From positions 1 to 53,128 of the forward strand of contig SGPL01000208.1 of NCBI GenBank assembly GCA_004802705.1: a stretch of DNA of 53,128 nt. Reading direction: 5' to 3'. Below are positions 34,335-49,861 of this stretch, piece by piece; the first letter of the stretch is position 1, and every line of letters starts with the position of its first letter. The DNA is from Bondarzewia mesenterica (taxonomy: Eukaryota; Basidiomycota; Agaricomycetes; Russulales; Bondarzewiaceae). Under the pieces are notes generated by a model that made no database searches, had not been told where the DNA came from, and saw only the letters and a program-made list of their open reading frames with translations. The translations under genes and the position numbers were made by a program.

Positions 34335-37300
34335 ATGAGCCAACCATCTGTTCACCAGCTCTACCAACGTCTTGAGACAGTTGGTAAAGGTGCATATGGC
34401 TCCGTTCACAAGGGCAGACATATCCCTTCTGGAAACATCGTCGCTCTCAAAATCATCGACCTCGACACTGCAGACGACGACGTACAGGATATACAGCGCG
34501 AAGTAGCGCTTCTCACCCAGCTCCGCGACGGTCCTAACATCACGAAGTACTATGGCTGCCATCTTGATGGTCCTCGCGTATGGATCGTCATGGAATTCGC
34601 CCAGGGTGGAAGCGTCTTCAACCTCATGAAACCCTCACCAGACAACTCTCTAGAGGAAAAATACGTTGTGATCATCGTGCGCGAAGTCCTCATTGCCCTC
34701 ATTTACCTTCATAAATCCTCGGTCATTCATCGTGACATCAAGTCTGCCAACGTTCTTGTCACCGCGTCTGGCAAAGTCATGCTCTGCGACTTTGGTGTCT
34801 CTGCGCTACTGGCGACCACATCCAGCAAACGGAACACCCTCATCGGTACCCCGTACTGGATGGCCCCCGAAGTTGTTCAACCGGTACCCGCATATGATAC
34901 CAAGGCCGACATCTGGAGCTTAGGCATCATGATATATGAGATGATCAAGGGCAGCCCTCCTCATGCAAATGTTGAGCAAGCACGGGTCATTCAGCTTATT
35001 CCAAGAGTCAAACCACCGCGCTTCTCGGAAAGCGAAGGCTCAAAAGATCTTCGGGACTTCCTCCCATTCTGTCTTACAGAATCTCCTTCTGACGTATGTG
35101 CGTTTCACGGCATACTCGTAAACTGACGCTCACCAAATGTTTAAGCGCTTGTCTGCGGAAGAGCTTTTGAAGACGAGATGGATCAAATCGGCAGCAAAAA
35201 CTCAAATAACAATTTTAAAAGATCTACTTCTACGTTATGATACTTGGGTAAAGACAGAGGGAGGTTCTTCAAGCCTCTCGGAACCACTTCCGTGGGAGCA
35301 GGAGGAGTAAGTGTTTTACAACAGATTGTTGAATAGCTGCTCAAAGCTTCACAGCCTCCTTGAATCAGAGCTGGACGAAAACCCTTGGGAATTTGATACT
35401 GTTCGAGGTCGTTCTTTTGAACAACAGTCAATGCTTGCGGACGAGGGCGACAGCGATGTAGCCGGGTTTGCTACTATCCGGCCTCCACCATCCAAACTTC
35501 CTACTTCCCTTCGCGTCCTCTTCGACAATGACTCATCAAGCATTTCTGATCCTTTCCGAATACCTGGCTTCAATGGCGGCGGAGCCTCTGGCAGCCCATC
35601 AATCTCATCGCCACCCTTTTCCCTCCCCTCGATATCCTCCCCACCATCCCGCGACCGTAGTGCAATCAAGAGGGCGATGACAGTAGATACCACCCAAGAA
35701 GATGGTTCCCCTTTAAACAAGGCATCTTTTGCATTCCCTCCGCCTGGTAACCCTCGGACTAGATCACGACTAGGCACAAACGCGACGACCACAGAGGAAG
35801 GAAACCCTGGAGGCTCGCAGGATCTTACTAGGGAAAAGCCTGCCTTTTCCACTTCCAGACGCGGTCGTCACGCTGGTGATTCTTCTTTGACCGACTTCAA
35901 CTTCCCGGCAACAACTTCAAATGGCACGAAAGCCGGTCAAAGCTACCGTGACGTCCGTTCGAGCCGGGGTCTTCCAGATATTGAAATCCCCCCTCAATCC
36001 TCTAGTACGTCCGTCGAGCTCGGCCCTTCCCCGCTCCCTCCTAGCTCCAACGCCAGTTCTGCCATACCCACATCACAGATCGCCTCTTCATCGCTGACCG
36101 TGTCCTCCAACCGTACTTCATCACGAAGTCGCTCTCAGAGCAGCGCTGCAACATCTCGGTCAGGCGGTTCCGCAGCCACAGACCGCAAATTTGTCTTTCC
36201 TAATGATTTCCACTTCCCCGCCACACCTTCGCCTTCCGGTTCTGGATCCAGCCGTGAAGACCACCCATTAACACCGCCTCTGATTTCAAAATTTCATGAT
36301 CGAACGTCCCCCACACACTCTAGCACGTCCAGTTTGACTGTGTCCTCCCATAACGTGCATCATCCCACTCATTCACTGGATGCTCCGCCATCTGCTGGAG
36401 TTCCTCGTCGATTGCCACCGCCCGGGTCACTGCCTGTTCTGAACTCTGTGGTTCGTTCACGGTCGGCGACGCCTTCGACGGAAGCCAATAACCACGATTA
36501 CAACGTTGGGCCTCTTCCGGTTGGATCTGTACCGCCCCCACGAAAACCAAGCTTGAGTCGATTGGCATCAGTAGCTGTAATGGAAACTGTGCAACTGCCC
36601 ATGACACCACCCATGAAACCATTTGCTAGGACCGGTAGAGAAAGGAGTGGAAGTTCTACAAGCGGCATGAGCGAGATCACAGGTCTTCCTGGCCTGAAAG
36701 ACGTATTGAAGGTACATTCTCTAATTTTTTTTTTGTTTGATTAGTAAATTCTCACCCACTTCCTTCAAAGGTTCCATCGCTTAGTTCTGAGTACCAACTC
36801 GGAATGTCTGCAGATCTGCTACCTCCATCTCCATCTGCCATTGTCACCAATGTCAGATCTTACAATCAATCCGCCAGCACTCTCAGCACGTCCATGACGT
36901 TGTTTGACCCGACACCCACACTCGTAACCTCATCCTTACCGAACGTTGTAAGCGGTTTCCCTGCCTCATAACCGTCACGACAATAACAAACCGCTCTCCT
37001 TCACAGCCTCACTCGGCGGAGCTTCCGCATACGCCCAGTGTCCTATCGTCTTCGCCGAAACGCGCCGACGCGCACCATCGTGAAGGCTCTTTCTTCGCAC
37101 CCTCCTCCTCAACATCAAGCTTATCGCAAGGGCCACCGATCCGTCCCCTAGACTTCGAGGCTCTCATGTCATCTCACGATGCAACTCATGCAGAACTCGC
37201 GAAAATTGTCGAAGATCTTGCATCATGGCTCAGCGTGGCCGAGCAGGGGCTTACCCAAATGCTTGAGCACGCAGGCGAAGACCGGATAGACGAAGAACAA

Positions 37301-37393
37301 GAAGACGTTGGAGACAATGGTGCGGACCTAGGTGCAGAACTCGCGGACGCCACATCAGACGGAGGTCCTCTCGAACTAATTGCCAATTCTTGA
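34335..37393 (+). CDS. Ste20-family GCK-III protein kinase (Nak1/Kic1/MST3 type)
   Basis: Exons 34335-35093, 35146-35306, 35355-36711, 36771-36947 and 37007-37393. The kinase domain is N-terminal, as in germinal-centre kinases: glycine loop GKGAYGSV (17-24), catalytic Lys39, HRDIKSAN with Asp134, DFG with Asp152, and GTPYWMAPE (171-179). It continues through RLSAEELLKTRWI and a conserved WEQEEDLLESELDENPWEFDTV segment. The remaining roughly 650 residues are Ser/Pro-rich and disordered, with a conserved C-terminal helix (LAKIVEDLASWLSVAEQGL) and an acidic end. Fungal GCK-III kinases act in the MOR/RAM network upstream of an NDR kinase, controlling polarity and cytokinesis; assignment of this role is by family. 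Which named ortholog it is cannot be decided here. Confidence 0.9.
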
Positions 37394-37613
37394 CGTTCAC
37401 GACCTGCGACGAGGTATTCTTTCTTAACTTGTGATCATGGATTGCGGCCGCAGATGCGGGCATCGGGTTTAATAATTTATCTTCATACATACTGCATGTT
37501 TCAACACCCATCTACATACACACACATGTATTCTACAACATGATCCGTGCTCACATTTATGATTCATGGGTGGACGCTGGACGATATATATCCCTAATAG
37601 ATTCCTGGCCTAT

Positions 37614-38447
37614 CTAGATATATCCGTGGGTGGAGAGATAGTCGGCAATTGTCCGCACAGCTTCTTTGACGTCGCATTCGTCCGTCTTGATGTGGATCTC
37701 GGGATTCTCGGGAGCCTCATAAGGAGCGGAGATGCCCGTGAATTCTGTGTGTGCCGTCAGCATCCTCTTGAAGTGCCCAAACGAGAAAAGCACCTTTGAT
37801 TTCACCCGCTCTGGCCTTTTTGTAAAGGCCCTTTGGATCTCTTTGCTCCACAGTGCTCAGAGGCGCGTCGACGAAGACCTCGACAAAGGCCAAGCCTGCC
37901 TTCTCGTGGATTTCCCGCGCAACGGCGCGATCGACACGATACGGCGAAATAAACGCGGTGAGGGTGACACATGATGAGTCCGCGAATAGTTTTGAAACCT
38001 GGTCGTGACCGTGGATGAGGGAACGAGTGCAAATGACCAGTGAGGCCCGGGGAGTAGTCACTCACCTCGCCAATGCGGCGGATATTCTCGTTGCGCGATT
38101 TCTCGTCGAAGCCGAGGTCTTTATTCAGACCGAAGCGCACGTTGTCACCGTCCAGACGGTATGTGAATTTGTGCAGGTGGAGCAGATGCTGCTCGAGCGC
38201 ACAGGCGATGGTGGACTGCGGGGAGGGGGGTATCGATTAGCTGACGAACTTTGGTGTGAATAAAGAACGACGTACCTTGCCACTAGCACTGAGGCCTGTC
38301 AACCAAATGGTGACGCCCTTTTGATTGAGAAGTGCAGTGCGCTCCGTGACATCTACGGAGCCTGCAGAGATGAAAATCGGTGAGTGGAATGAATCGGCTG
38401 TGGGAAAGGAAATCCAGACCGGGGTGGAAGGTGATGTTAGTTGCCAT
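37614..38447 (-). CDS. MET14: Adenylylsulfate (APS) kinase
   Basis: Phosphorylates APS to PAPS in sulfate assimilation. Start at 38447 ([10 protein letters not shown]). Later exons include 38215-38066, 37998-37794 and 37744-37614. The P-loop GLSASGK/ST is split by an intron; then [96 protein letters not shown] and a C-terminal [12 protein letters not shown]. All family motifs are intact and the length is near the usual 200 residues. It is tail to tail with the kinase gene, 220 bp away. Confidence 0.96.
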
Positions 38448-39109
38448 GGATAGGTCAGTAAACGAATGGGCGAGTTATGGACGTAGTAAGACAGACGTCC
38501 GAGTACTTATATCCTGGATCGCGATATGGAATTGAACAAGAGGCTGCTTGAAGCACACAATCTTTGCATCAAGATTCCTCCACCCCTAGTTTCGGGTTAG
38601 GTCTATCCTTGGTAGCCAAACTGCTATGTGTCCCCTTGCATACACCAAGCAATATGAATGGATCCGTGAACAATGATGAACTTGACTCGATGTGAAAACT
38701 CGTACATTCAGTACGCACTCATATACCTACCTGTGAGGCGGTCTGATTATCTCGTTTTCTTTGCTTTAAAAAATATTTTTCTTTGAAAGTCTCTCCCCTT
38801 CTCGTACTCCATGCCGTACTATTCCTGTCATGAATTCAGCATCATCGCAAGCACGACATACCTGCGACAAAGTGTCGTATTCACTCACTGCTCATTGTAA
38901 GATGGAAAGCTCGACGATATTGTTGTGCGTTTTCTGGACTTAGAATGTTAGGAAATCTCGATTAGTACAATTGTCCGTAGATTTGAGTACAATCACGGAG
39001 TTGTAGTAGCAGTAGCAGTAGCTCATATATGACGAGCTGGGGAGAGAAAACCGAGATGGTGTCAATTGTGATGAAGAAAGTAACTGAATGGTCTATCCAC
39101 GAATAAAAA
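38448..39109. other. Intergenic region between MET14 and the CLASP gene
   Basis: About 660 bp: the MET14 promoter (no CACGTG Cbf1 site seen) and the 3' flank of the CLASP gene. It includes a tiny AGT/AGC microsatellite at 39001-39022. No coding frame of note. Confidence 0.5.
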
Positions 39110-41731
39110 TCAAGGATTGGTATTGCCAACAGCTAGCAACACCCCGCGGCCAGTCGGTCTCTGCTTAGGTGTGACATCTGAGACAATACTGGAAGCACAA
39201 TCATCTGTGACGCCCAAAATGCCGATGTCGTCTAACATGTGAGTCGGCCAAGTGGGGGGCGACCAGCATTCAGTAGTGTCGCCAACATCTGGCGCGTTAC
39301 GAGCGTAGGACTGTGGCGGAGAAAGAGGTGAACTTGGCGTGAACAGGAATCCATGCTGGATGGAAGATAAAAGAGTAGATATTGGCGTTCCTTCGACATA
39401 TTTCTTGCGTTCTGCCGAGACATTGTCCTTCACAGGCGTCATCGCTGAATTGGACATCAGGACTGGAGGGGCAGTGATAGATGACGGGGCATCCGGTGTG
39501 TCTGGTTCGGCCCGCGCGATCGGTGGTGAGGAGAGGGTGGAAGCCGGCGACACAGTTGATGGCTCATCTGATGACGTGCCTGCACGCGCTGCGGGAGTTG
39601 GGGTTGCGGGGATTGACGCAGGAAGCGGGAGGGTAGGGCATGGCGGGCTTGGAGGGAGAGGTGTCGAAGCGGGAGACACCTCAATCGGCGGCGTGCTGTC
39701 GCCTTTACCGGAATCCGAGCTTGGAGCTTCTTGAAGCCCTCCTTGCTTGGGATTGACCGACGTGATTCGTTTGTTTGCCAGCTTCGATTTCACTGATACA
39801 GTGTAGGCCTTAGAGGCCCTCGCAATCTTCTTATCCCGCGTTTTTGGATGAATCGCCGATGGTTTCTTGGCCACCGCCGTCGCTTTGATGCGGGCCAGCT
39901 GCGAGATGGTTGGCTTCGTAACGCCACCATTACGCCCAGCGATGATGGGCGCTGTTGGAGCAGCGGATGAAGACGCTGCAGTTGATTTCGGTTGAGACTT
40001 GGATGTAGGGGGGACAAGCTTGACCCCTCCCTTGAGAGTGGAAAGCATTGGCTTGGAGGAAGCAATCTTTTTAGTGATCGCAAGCCTACAGATAATGAGT
40101 TACGTGGTCGAATCGAGATTATTGAAGGCTCACTTTGCAGTCGAAGGAACGACAGTAGCTTTGCCTTTCATAGATGCCAGCTTCGGTGGCTGAACCTTGG
40201 TTTGAACAGGCTGCTGCTCAACAGGAAGCGGAACTCTTCTTGCACCACCCAATGGACGTTCTTTGATACTCTGCTTAATTTCTGAGGGTTGTTGAGGAGG
40301 CCTTAGTGGCCCACTCGTCCCTAGATTTGACACCTGGCGTTGTGGAGGCTGTACACCACCGATTAGTCGCGAAGGGACTGAAGATGTACTTTCGGGGTCA
40401 ATGCGCAAGCGCCTTGCACCACCAAATGCAACAAGAGCGCCGGCGGGTTTCGTAGACTGCGAAGATGTCAGCTGTGTAGCGGCGGTCTTGTCTGTAGTTC
40501 GACCTCCAGGTCTGGATACAATCTGATGCTCTGACTGCGAACGGCGCATAGGATTGGGCGCAGGGAGTGGAGGAGGTAGCATTGCACGTCGAGTGGCTGT
40601 TTTTTGATCGGGCAAAGACTTCTGCGCTTTGGCGCGGGACCCAGCCTGTCTAGGAACATGGTCGTCCGGCCTTGCTACTGAACTCGTAGACAGTGCTTTT
40701 GCGTCTTTTGAAGAGATGGAAGATGAAGACGTGGCCCGATTATGTGTAGGAGCAGACGCAGTTCGAGACGCAGCATGCGTAGACTTCGCTACAGTAGCAA
40801 GGGCGGAGGCAGACCGCACGGCGAGTGAGGAAGACACGGAGTGAGTTGATTGAGATGACTGCGGGCGAGGAGGGATCGGGGCCGCCATTGGGGGCTTAGG
40901 CTTAATGTCGAGGTATTTTCTCGTGACGGGAGAAAGTGGAGCAGCGAAGCTTGAAAGACAGGTCAGGACAAAGGGAGGCATCAAAGGCTCTGAATAATAG
41001 CTGACCTGTCCACACGTGTAGGATGCAAGATCTTATATGCACCAAACACCTTCTTGCTGGCTTTTCGAACATCCCCATTGGCATCTGTAGCGGTGACTCT
41101 GATCGCAATCTCGATCTCTCGAGCTCGAGACTCCTTTTCCAAGTCCGGTGGATTGAAGCAATTCAGACAAGCAAGGATACCCTCGATGCCGATCAATTTC
41201 AACGAAACAGACTTGTCCTTGAGCGTATCCACGAGGAAGGAGATGATGCCCAGCAGTTGTGTATGTTCGATGATTGTCGTAACGCCAGTCTTGGCACGGG
41301 TAATGAACACTTTGTTTGGGCGAGCGCATAGAGATAGGAGGGTGGGAAAGTAGAGAGGGAGTAGCGGCTCGAACGCCTTACCAAGGCCAATCGCGACGGC
41401 GCATATGAATTCTATGGAGGCAGCAGAAAGGCGTGAACGCTCAGAAGAGGCTGCGCTTATAATTGCACGAGAAAGAGGGCGGAGAGCGGACGTAAACGCA
41501 GACGGATAATCACATGCACCACCCTTCGAGAGGGCAGCTAGCTTCAACAATGCAGTTGCGATAGTTTCCCAATTTTCTTCTGTCTCTGGGGTGAGTAAAT
41601 GAGTCTGGATAAGCGCGATCTGGTGCTGGAGATCCGACTCTGAATTGCACTTTGACGATAGTCAGAAAGTTGAGCATATAGAAGGAAAAAAATGGTCATA
41701 CCTTGATAATCTGTGGTACTTTAGGAGGCAT
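39110..41731 (-). CDS. CLASP-like TOG-domain microtubule protein
   Basis: Exons 41731-41702, 41637-41006, 40949-40134 and 40085-39110 join in frame to give 817 residues. The first 220 or so residues form an alpha-helical TOG/CLASP_N domain: SKGGACDYPSAFTSALRPL, LSAASIEFICAVAIGLG, LLSLCARPNKVFITRA, and RVTATDANGDVRKASKKVF, the HEAT-repeat pattern of CLASP N-terminal domains. The rest is basic, Ser/Pro-rich and disordered, as expected for a microtubule-binding linker (repeated GGARRLR and GGARRVP). CLASPs promote microtubule rescue and interact with CLIP-170, whose homolog lies 13 kb away. The acceptor of the second exon (TTCAGAG) was chosen for phase. It shares a 176-bp promoter with the alanyl-tRNA synthetase. 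Confidence 0.8.
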
Positions 41732-41907
41732 GTGTGAGGAGAGAGCACAAGGTTGTGGACAAGTTAATCGTAGATATCGTTGGGGATCCGAACGTGACGA
41801 ACTTCAACAATGGCTGCGCCACAATCGAAGTTCGCGTACGTAAAAAACCATCACGTGGGCGCGCGACGATTGAAAGACACACGTGATCTTCCTTTCCTGA
41901 CTCGAGC
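41732..41907. promoter_or_regulatory. Divergent CLASP/ALA1 promoter with two CACGTG E-boxes
   Basis: CACGTG occurs at 41852-41857 (as TCACGTG) and 41880-41885 (as CACGTGA), 28 bp apart and in mirrored flanking context. In fungi this is the core site of bHLH factors such as Cbf1. The second box is only 22 bp from the upstream synthetase ATG, so it could affect where transcripts start. Binding is inferred. Confidence 0.45.
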
Positions 41908-45586
<3,679 letters not shown>

Positions 45587-46193
45587 CGAAGTCATGTCGA
45601 TGTCGGGGGCTCATCTCAGTTTTGTATGATTTGTGTGAAGTGTTGAAATACCGTGTAATTTGTTTCTCGTGGATATCAGATGGATGACATAGACTTCCGA
45701 TCCTTAATTTGTCGCTATTGGTACTAATTTCAGTCACTTCATGGAAATGATTCAATGCAAAATTTCCGGATCCAAACATGAGTTTGACGAGTTCCAGTGA
45801 ATGCAGCCCTAGCGGAAGTTGGGAAGGAGTGGACGTCTGGACTTGAGTGGACTTCAATCCTGGCGCAGTCCCACACATGAGGTCCGTGGACTCTATAAAG
45901 GTGCCGTGGGAAGAGCCAGTCCGAGCACTCGGCTGCATACGCACAGACGTCGCAGTGGTCATCATCCGCGGTCAACACAGACTTTTCAGCAAGGTGAGCT
46001 CTCTAATCGCACAATGGCACATCCAGGCTTGTTGTGGGGACGATATGAGTTGCTCGCAGGAAATTTGAACGACTTTGAATGGAGGTTTTTGGATGGATTA
46101 GGCGGATGATCTCTGGATGTGCCATATCTATGCGAGAAACGCAGACTGACTGTTGCTCGACATACAGACACCGCAGCCCTCCCTCCCTTCACC
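45587..46193. other. Intergenic region upstream of RPS18
   Basis: About 600 bp with the ALA1 3' flank and the ribosomal-protein promoter. The last 30 bases before the ATG are C/T rich, as is common before ribosomal protein genes. No other feature is supported. Confidence 0.5.
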
Positions 46194-46856
46194 ATGTCGC
46201 TTGTTCTTCCCGAGGCTCATCAGCAATTCCAGGTACGCTTTCGTGCGCGTTTGAGGTGACGAGAGCCGGTATGAATTTATCGCGGTGTAGCACATTCTCC
46301 GTCTGCTCAACACCAATGTCGACGGTAAACGCAAAATCATGTACGCCTTGACAGAGATCAAGGGTGTCGGTCGTCGTTACTCCAACTTGGTCTGCAAGAA
46401 GGCCGATGTTGACTTGAACAAGCGGTGCGTCTTCCTTACTTTCTGCCTTGTGCTTCTTGGCCCCTTAACTCGTTCTTTGTCGTATTGCCTTGGAATGTAC
46501 AGCGCCGGCGAGCTGAACTCCGACGAGCTCGAGCGGATCGTTACCATCATCCAAAATCCGACGCAGTTCAAGATCCCAACATGGTTCTTGAACAGACAGC
46601 GGGACATCGTCGACGGCAAGAACTCGCAGATTCTGTCCAACGGTGTCGACTCTAAGCTTCGTGACGATCTCGAGCGATTGAAGAAGATTCGGGCACACCG
46701 TGGTCTCCGGCACTCGTGGGGTCTCCGCGTCAGGGGTCAACACACCAAGACAACTGGTGAGTGCATCCATTGGATGGGTCTCATCGTGTATTCGCTGATG
46801 GTTTGTATACAGGTCGTCGCGGGAAGACTGTCGGTGTGTCGAAAAAGCGTGGTTAA
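46194..46856 (+). CDS. RPS18: 40S ribosomal protein uS13 (S18)
   Basis: Exons 46194-46232, 46291-46424, 46503-46756 and 46813-46856 give 156 residues, the normal length for eukaryotic uS13. Sequence reads [19 protein letters not shown], the helix-two-turn-helix start ([20 protein letters not shown]), [32 protein letters not shown] and the conserved C-terminal [20 protein letters not shown] to GVSKKRG. uS13 sits in the 40S head and contacts uL5 of the 60S subunit. The introns (58, 78 and 56 bp) are too short to host a typical snoRNA with processing flanks. No anomalies. Confidence 0.98.
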
Positions 46857-47159
46857 ACGCGTGCTTTGTCGGACAGAGGATTGGTGGATGGTCTTCGCAC
46901 ATGTGTTCTGTTTTTATCGTCTCGAGTCTTTTACTCTCAAGCCCATTGCCATATGCTTCGTATGCTCACTCGCTGAATACACAAAGCGCTCCATGTATTG
47001 CTTTTGCCGATATTGTGAGAGTATTACACGGAGGTGCCATACACGTGACGAGTAGATGTGTTCGCCAAATTCTGGAACGTTCAACTCGGTTCAGCGCGCT
47101 CCTGGGTGTCTGATAGCGTACTTAAGACCTTCCGCGCTCACGGTCACCTCATCCTGACC
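46857..47159. other. Intergenic region downstream of RPS18
   Basis: About 300 bp holding the RPS18 3' flank and the promoter of the next gene. An open frame continues through part of it without a recognisable motif. Confidence 0.45.
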
Positions 47160-48075
47160 ATGGCTACATGGGCAGCGCAACCAGCACACCATCCTTGGTT
47201 CAAAATGCCCTCTCTCAAGCGCAAACACTCAACTGAAGACGATGCCGACAGCTCTTCTTCGTCCTCTTCTCCCACTCTCGTACCACGCGTAGCTCACCTG
47301 CCCAAGCGTCGCAGATGTTCTCCCTTGGAGCGCGGCTTCGCGGGGCTCACGTTGAACAACTACAACTTTGTCGTCGCGTCTGTGCCCGACATCACCATAC
47401 AGGAAGAGGGCTACTTTGCACCGCCGAGCTCGGTGCCCGACGTCTACGCGCCCACCCGTGCGTTTCCTCCCCCAATATCTGGCTCGTCAATGGACACCGA
47501 GATGGCGTCTCCGTGCTCGTCGTCTGCTGCGACCCCCGTACCGGTGTCGTACCCCAGCCAGGTCGAGTCGCCGGCGGATACCACTGCTCCTGATATTAGG
47601 ATGCACTCCTCGTCTTGGTACGAGCCTGAAAAAGATCGTGAGTCTCTTTTTTACACAGCCAACCCCACCTCTGAAACCGTGCTCGCGCCGCGCGGCGTGC
47701 GTGCATGACTTTGAGTCCGACGACGATGATAATGATGACGGATCCCGCCGCACAGGTATCGTCATCACTGACCTCGACGGCTCGTCGTCATCCGACGAGG
47801 ACGAGAACGAGGATAAGGGCAAGGCGGACGCACCCCTTGTCGTGTCGCCCGCGGTCCTGGACAGGCTGAAGCAGCAGCAGCAGTCGCTCTCACCGTTCTC
47901 ACCGGAGGGGCAGAGCATGGCATTGGTGCTCTTCCGCCCGCTCGACCCCCTCGGGCGGGCGCGTGTGACCGAGGAGGAGGAGGATGTGCAGGATGTCTCG
48001 AGGGAGATACCGCGGACGCCGTCGCCTGTACCGATTGCTGAGGACGTGGATGATGCGATGGATATTGGGTACTGA
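47160..48075 (+). CDS. Acidic Ser-rich protein of unknown function
   Basis: A probable single-exon gene of about 304 residues. The ATG at 47160 (MATWAAQP) or that at 47205 (MPSLKRKHSTEDD) could be the start; the second resembles a nuclear-protein start with KRKH and a following PKRRRC basic cluster. Features: a poly-Ser stretch, FAGLTLNNYNFVVAS, an acidic block (ESDDDDNDDGS), GIVITDLDG, SSSSDEDENED, VVSPAVLDRLK, a short Gln run, and MALVLFRPLDPLG near the end. The frame must shift by one base at the T6 run 47647-47652; after that correction it is open to the TGA. No domain is recognised; disorder and basic/acidic blocks suggest a nuclear protein, which is inference only. Confidence 0.6.
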
Positions 48076-48446
48076 CATTCTTGTGAAGAAGTCTGATGTC
48101 CATTTCACATATTCAACCTGTTTATTACTCACAAGTCCGCTGACAGTCCATATGTCCTAGAGTCTTTGTTTTCATTTGCAGTGCGTCGATTTATGTATTT
48201 TATTCGGGCCCCTATACATTATCGTTTTTTATCCTCACCGTGCATTTTGTTCTATTCAAACCCGTAACCTACATATCGTAGCGCGTATTTCTTGTTTCTT
48301 AGTATATACCGAACGCAATCAAACGCAAAAAGATCGAGCAAGCTTCGCAGAAATTAAATAGTACTGAAACGATAATCATGAATGCATGACCCCCCCTTCT
48401 TTTTGGGATACTAGAAATGGATGAGTAGAAGAGAGAAAATTTGAAT
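48076..48446. other. Convergent region between the acidic-protein gene and HAP2
   Basis: About 370 bp, AT-rich, between two 3' ends; expected to hold both terminators. No gene or hairpin of note. Confidence 0.55.
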
Positions 48447-49732
48447 TTAGGATCTTCCAGCACCACCCGCGCTAGTGTCGACGTTGCCGTAGAGTCCCTC
48501 GGCGAGGTTGACCCGCGTGTGGTGGTGGCGAGCGTGGGCGTGTGGGTGCGGGACGTGGTGCATTTGCATCGCCGAGAACGGGGAGCGTAGAACGCCTGGG
48601 GCGGGATTCGCGGCCTGCTGGGCGGCCATGGTCTGTTGGTTCGTGTACTGTTGGGGCACGGGCGGCGGCGCGGGAGGGTTCACCGAGGAGGCGTGGCGCT
48701 GGTGGGCGTGGGAGTGTGTAGCGTGCGTCGCGGCGTTGGACATTTGTTCGGTGGAATAGAGCGGGTGGGGCATGTTGGAGCTGACGGTGGAGGGCGTGGA
48801 AGGGTGGGAAAGGGAGTGGTACGCGATGTTCATGAGCGGGACCGAAGACGGGTTGTGACCTGGAGCCATTTGATATTGCTGGGGAAGCTGGGGGTGTGGC
48901 TGATGTTGTGACTGGGGCTGCTGATATTGTTGCAGCGGCGGCGGCGGCTGCATCTGCTGATGGGGCTGCGAGAGCTGTTGCTGCCTCGGAGGCTCGAGAC
49001 CAACAGGGGAGTGGACATCGTGCTGGTCGACATCGACCATCATGTCCATATTATTATTTTCGTCGTCGTCCGCTTCGTCGTCCTCATCGAGAGCGCCACT
49101 CATACCCTCCTGGGCCGCCTTTTGCGCCACGATCTCATCTGCGGTGAGGAAACGGCCTCCTGGGCCGCGGGGACGGCGCATGGCATGTTTGTGACGCGAC
49201 TCATGGAGGTAAGGCTTTGGGGGGGAATGGAATTGAGAAGGCGATCAAAAACGCGTTGAGGGCGAGGAAATACCTTTCTCTGGCGAGACAGCCTGTGTAC
49301 CTCTTCGAGCCTTGCCCTGGCAACGCGTCGCTTTAGGATGCGATAGTACTGCTTCGCGTTGACATAGAGGGGCTCATCATCGATGGGGGATTCGTCGGGG
49401 AGACGGGAGGATGGGGCTGGATCCAGGGGGAGCTGTTCGGGCTCCGAGGGAGAGTGTGAAGGGGCGAACGGGGAGGGCGATGGGCGCGAAGTGGTAGAGG
49501 AGGGGCCGGCGGAGGATAATTTTTGTTGCTGGTGCTGGTTCCTCTGATAAAAGTTGTAGAGATGAGAGGGTGCTAGAAAGAAAAGAATGAGACAAGGAGA
49601 CAAGATGGAGAACGAGAAAGAGAGGGAAAAGAGCTGACGGTTGAAGTGGTTGAGGGAAGGGTCGATGTTATGGAGTAGCTGAGGCTGTTGGGGCAGAGAG
49701 TAGGGGAACAGCTGATCGACAACGTCGTCCAT
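48447..49732 (-). CDS. HAP2: HAP2/NF-YA subunit of the CCAAT-binding factor
   Basis: Exons 49732-49639, 49572-49274 and 49214-48447. The subunit-association helix (EPLYVNAKQYYRILKRRVAR, ARLEEVHRLSRQRK) and the DNA-binding part (PYLHESRHKHAMRRPRGPGG) are fully conserved and separated by an intron. NF-YA/Hap2 makes the base contacts with CCAAT in the heterotrimer with Hap3 and Hap5; in fungi this complex controls respiratory, iron and nitrogen genes. The N-terminus (MDDVVDQLFPYSLP) is short and the C-terminal 200 residues are Gln/Pro/His-rich with an acidic DEDDEADDDENNN patch, typical of an activation region. It shares a 129-bp promoter with the SAP gene. Confidence 0.96.
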
Positions 49733-49861
49733 GATTGGCTCGACACCAACGCTCGTCAACGACGCCAGCCACTCATATCCACCGAGCCCCACGTGAACAC
49801 CATATCTCCCACAATCATCATGTGACCTTCCTCCTCTCTCTCTCACCTCAACACCGCGCTC
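49733..49861. promoter_or_regulatory. Short divergent promoter of HAP2 and THO1
   Basis: Only 129 bp between the two ATGs. ATTGG at 49734-49738 is a CCAAT box on the HAP2 strand, but it lies just 2 bp upstream of the HAP2 start codon, so an autoregulatory role is only a possibility. Confidence 0.4.

Noticed and set aside
39001..39022. Short AGT/AGC trinucleotide repeat
   Set aside because: Only about seven units and imperfect; an ordinary microsatellite.
48508..49259. Gly/Trp/Val-rich plus-strand frames opposite HAP2
   Set aside because: Antisense of the Gln/His/Pro-rich HAP2 tail; composition is explained by that.
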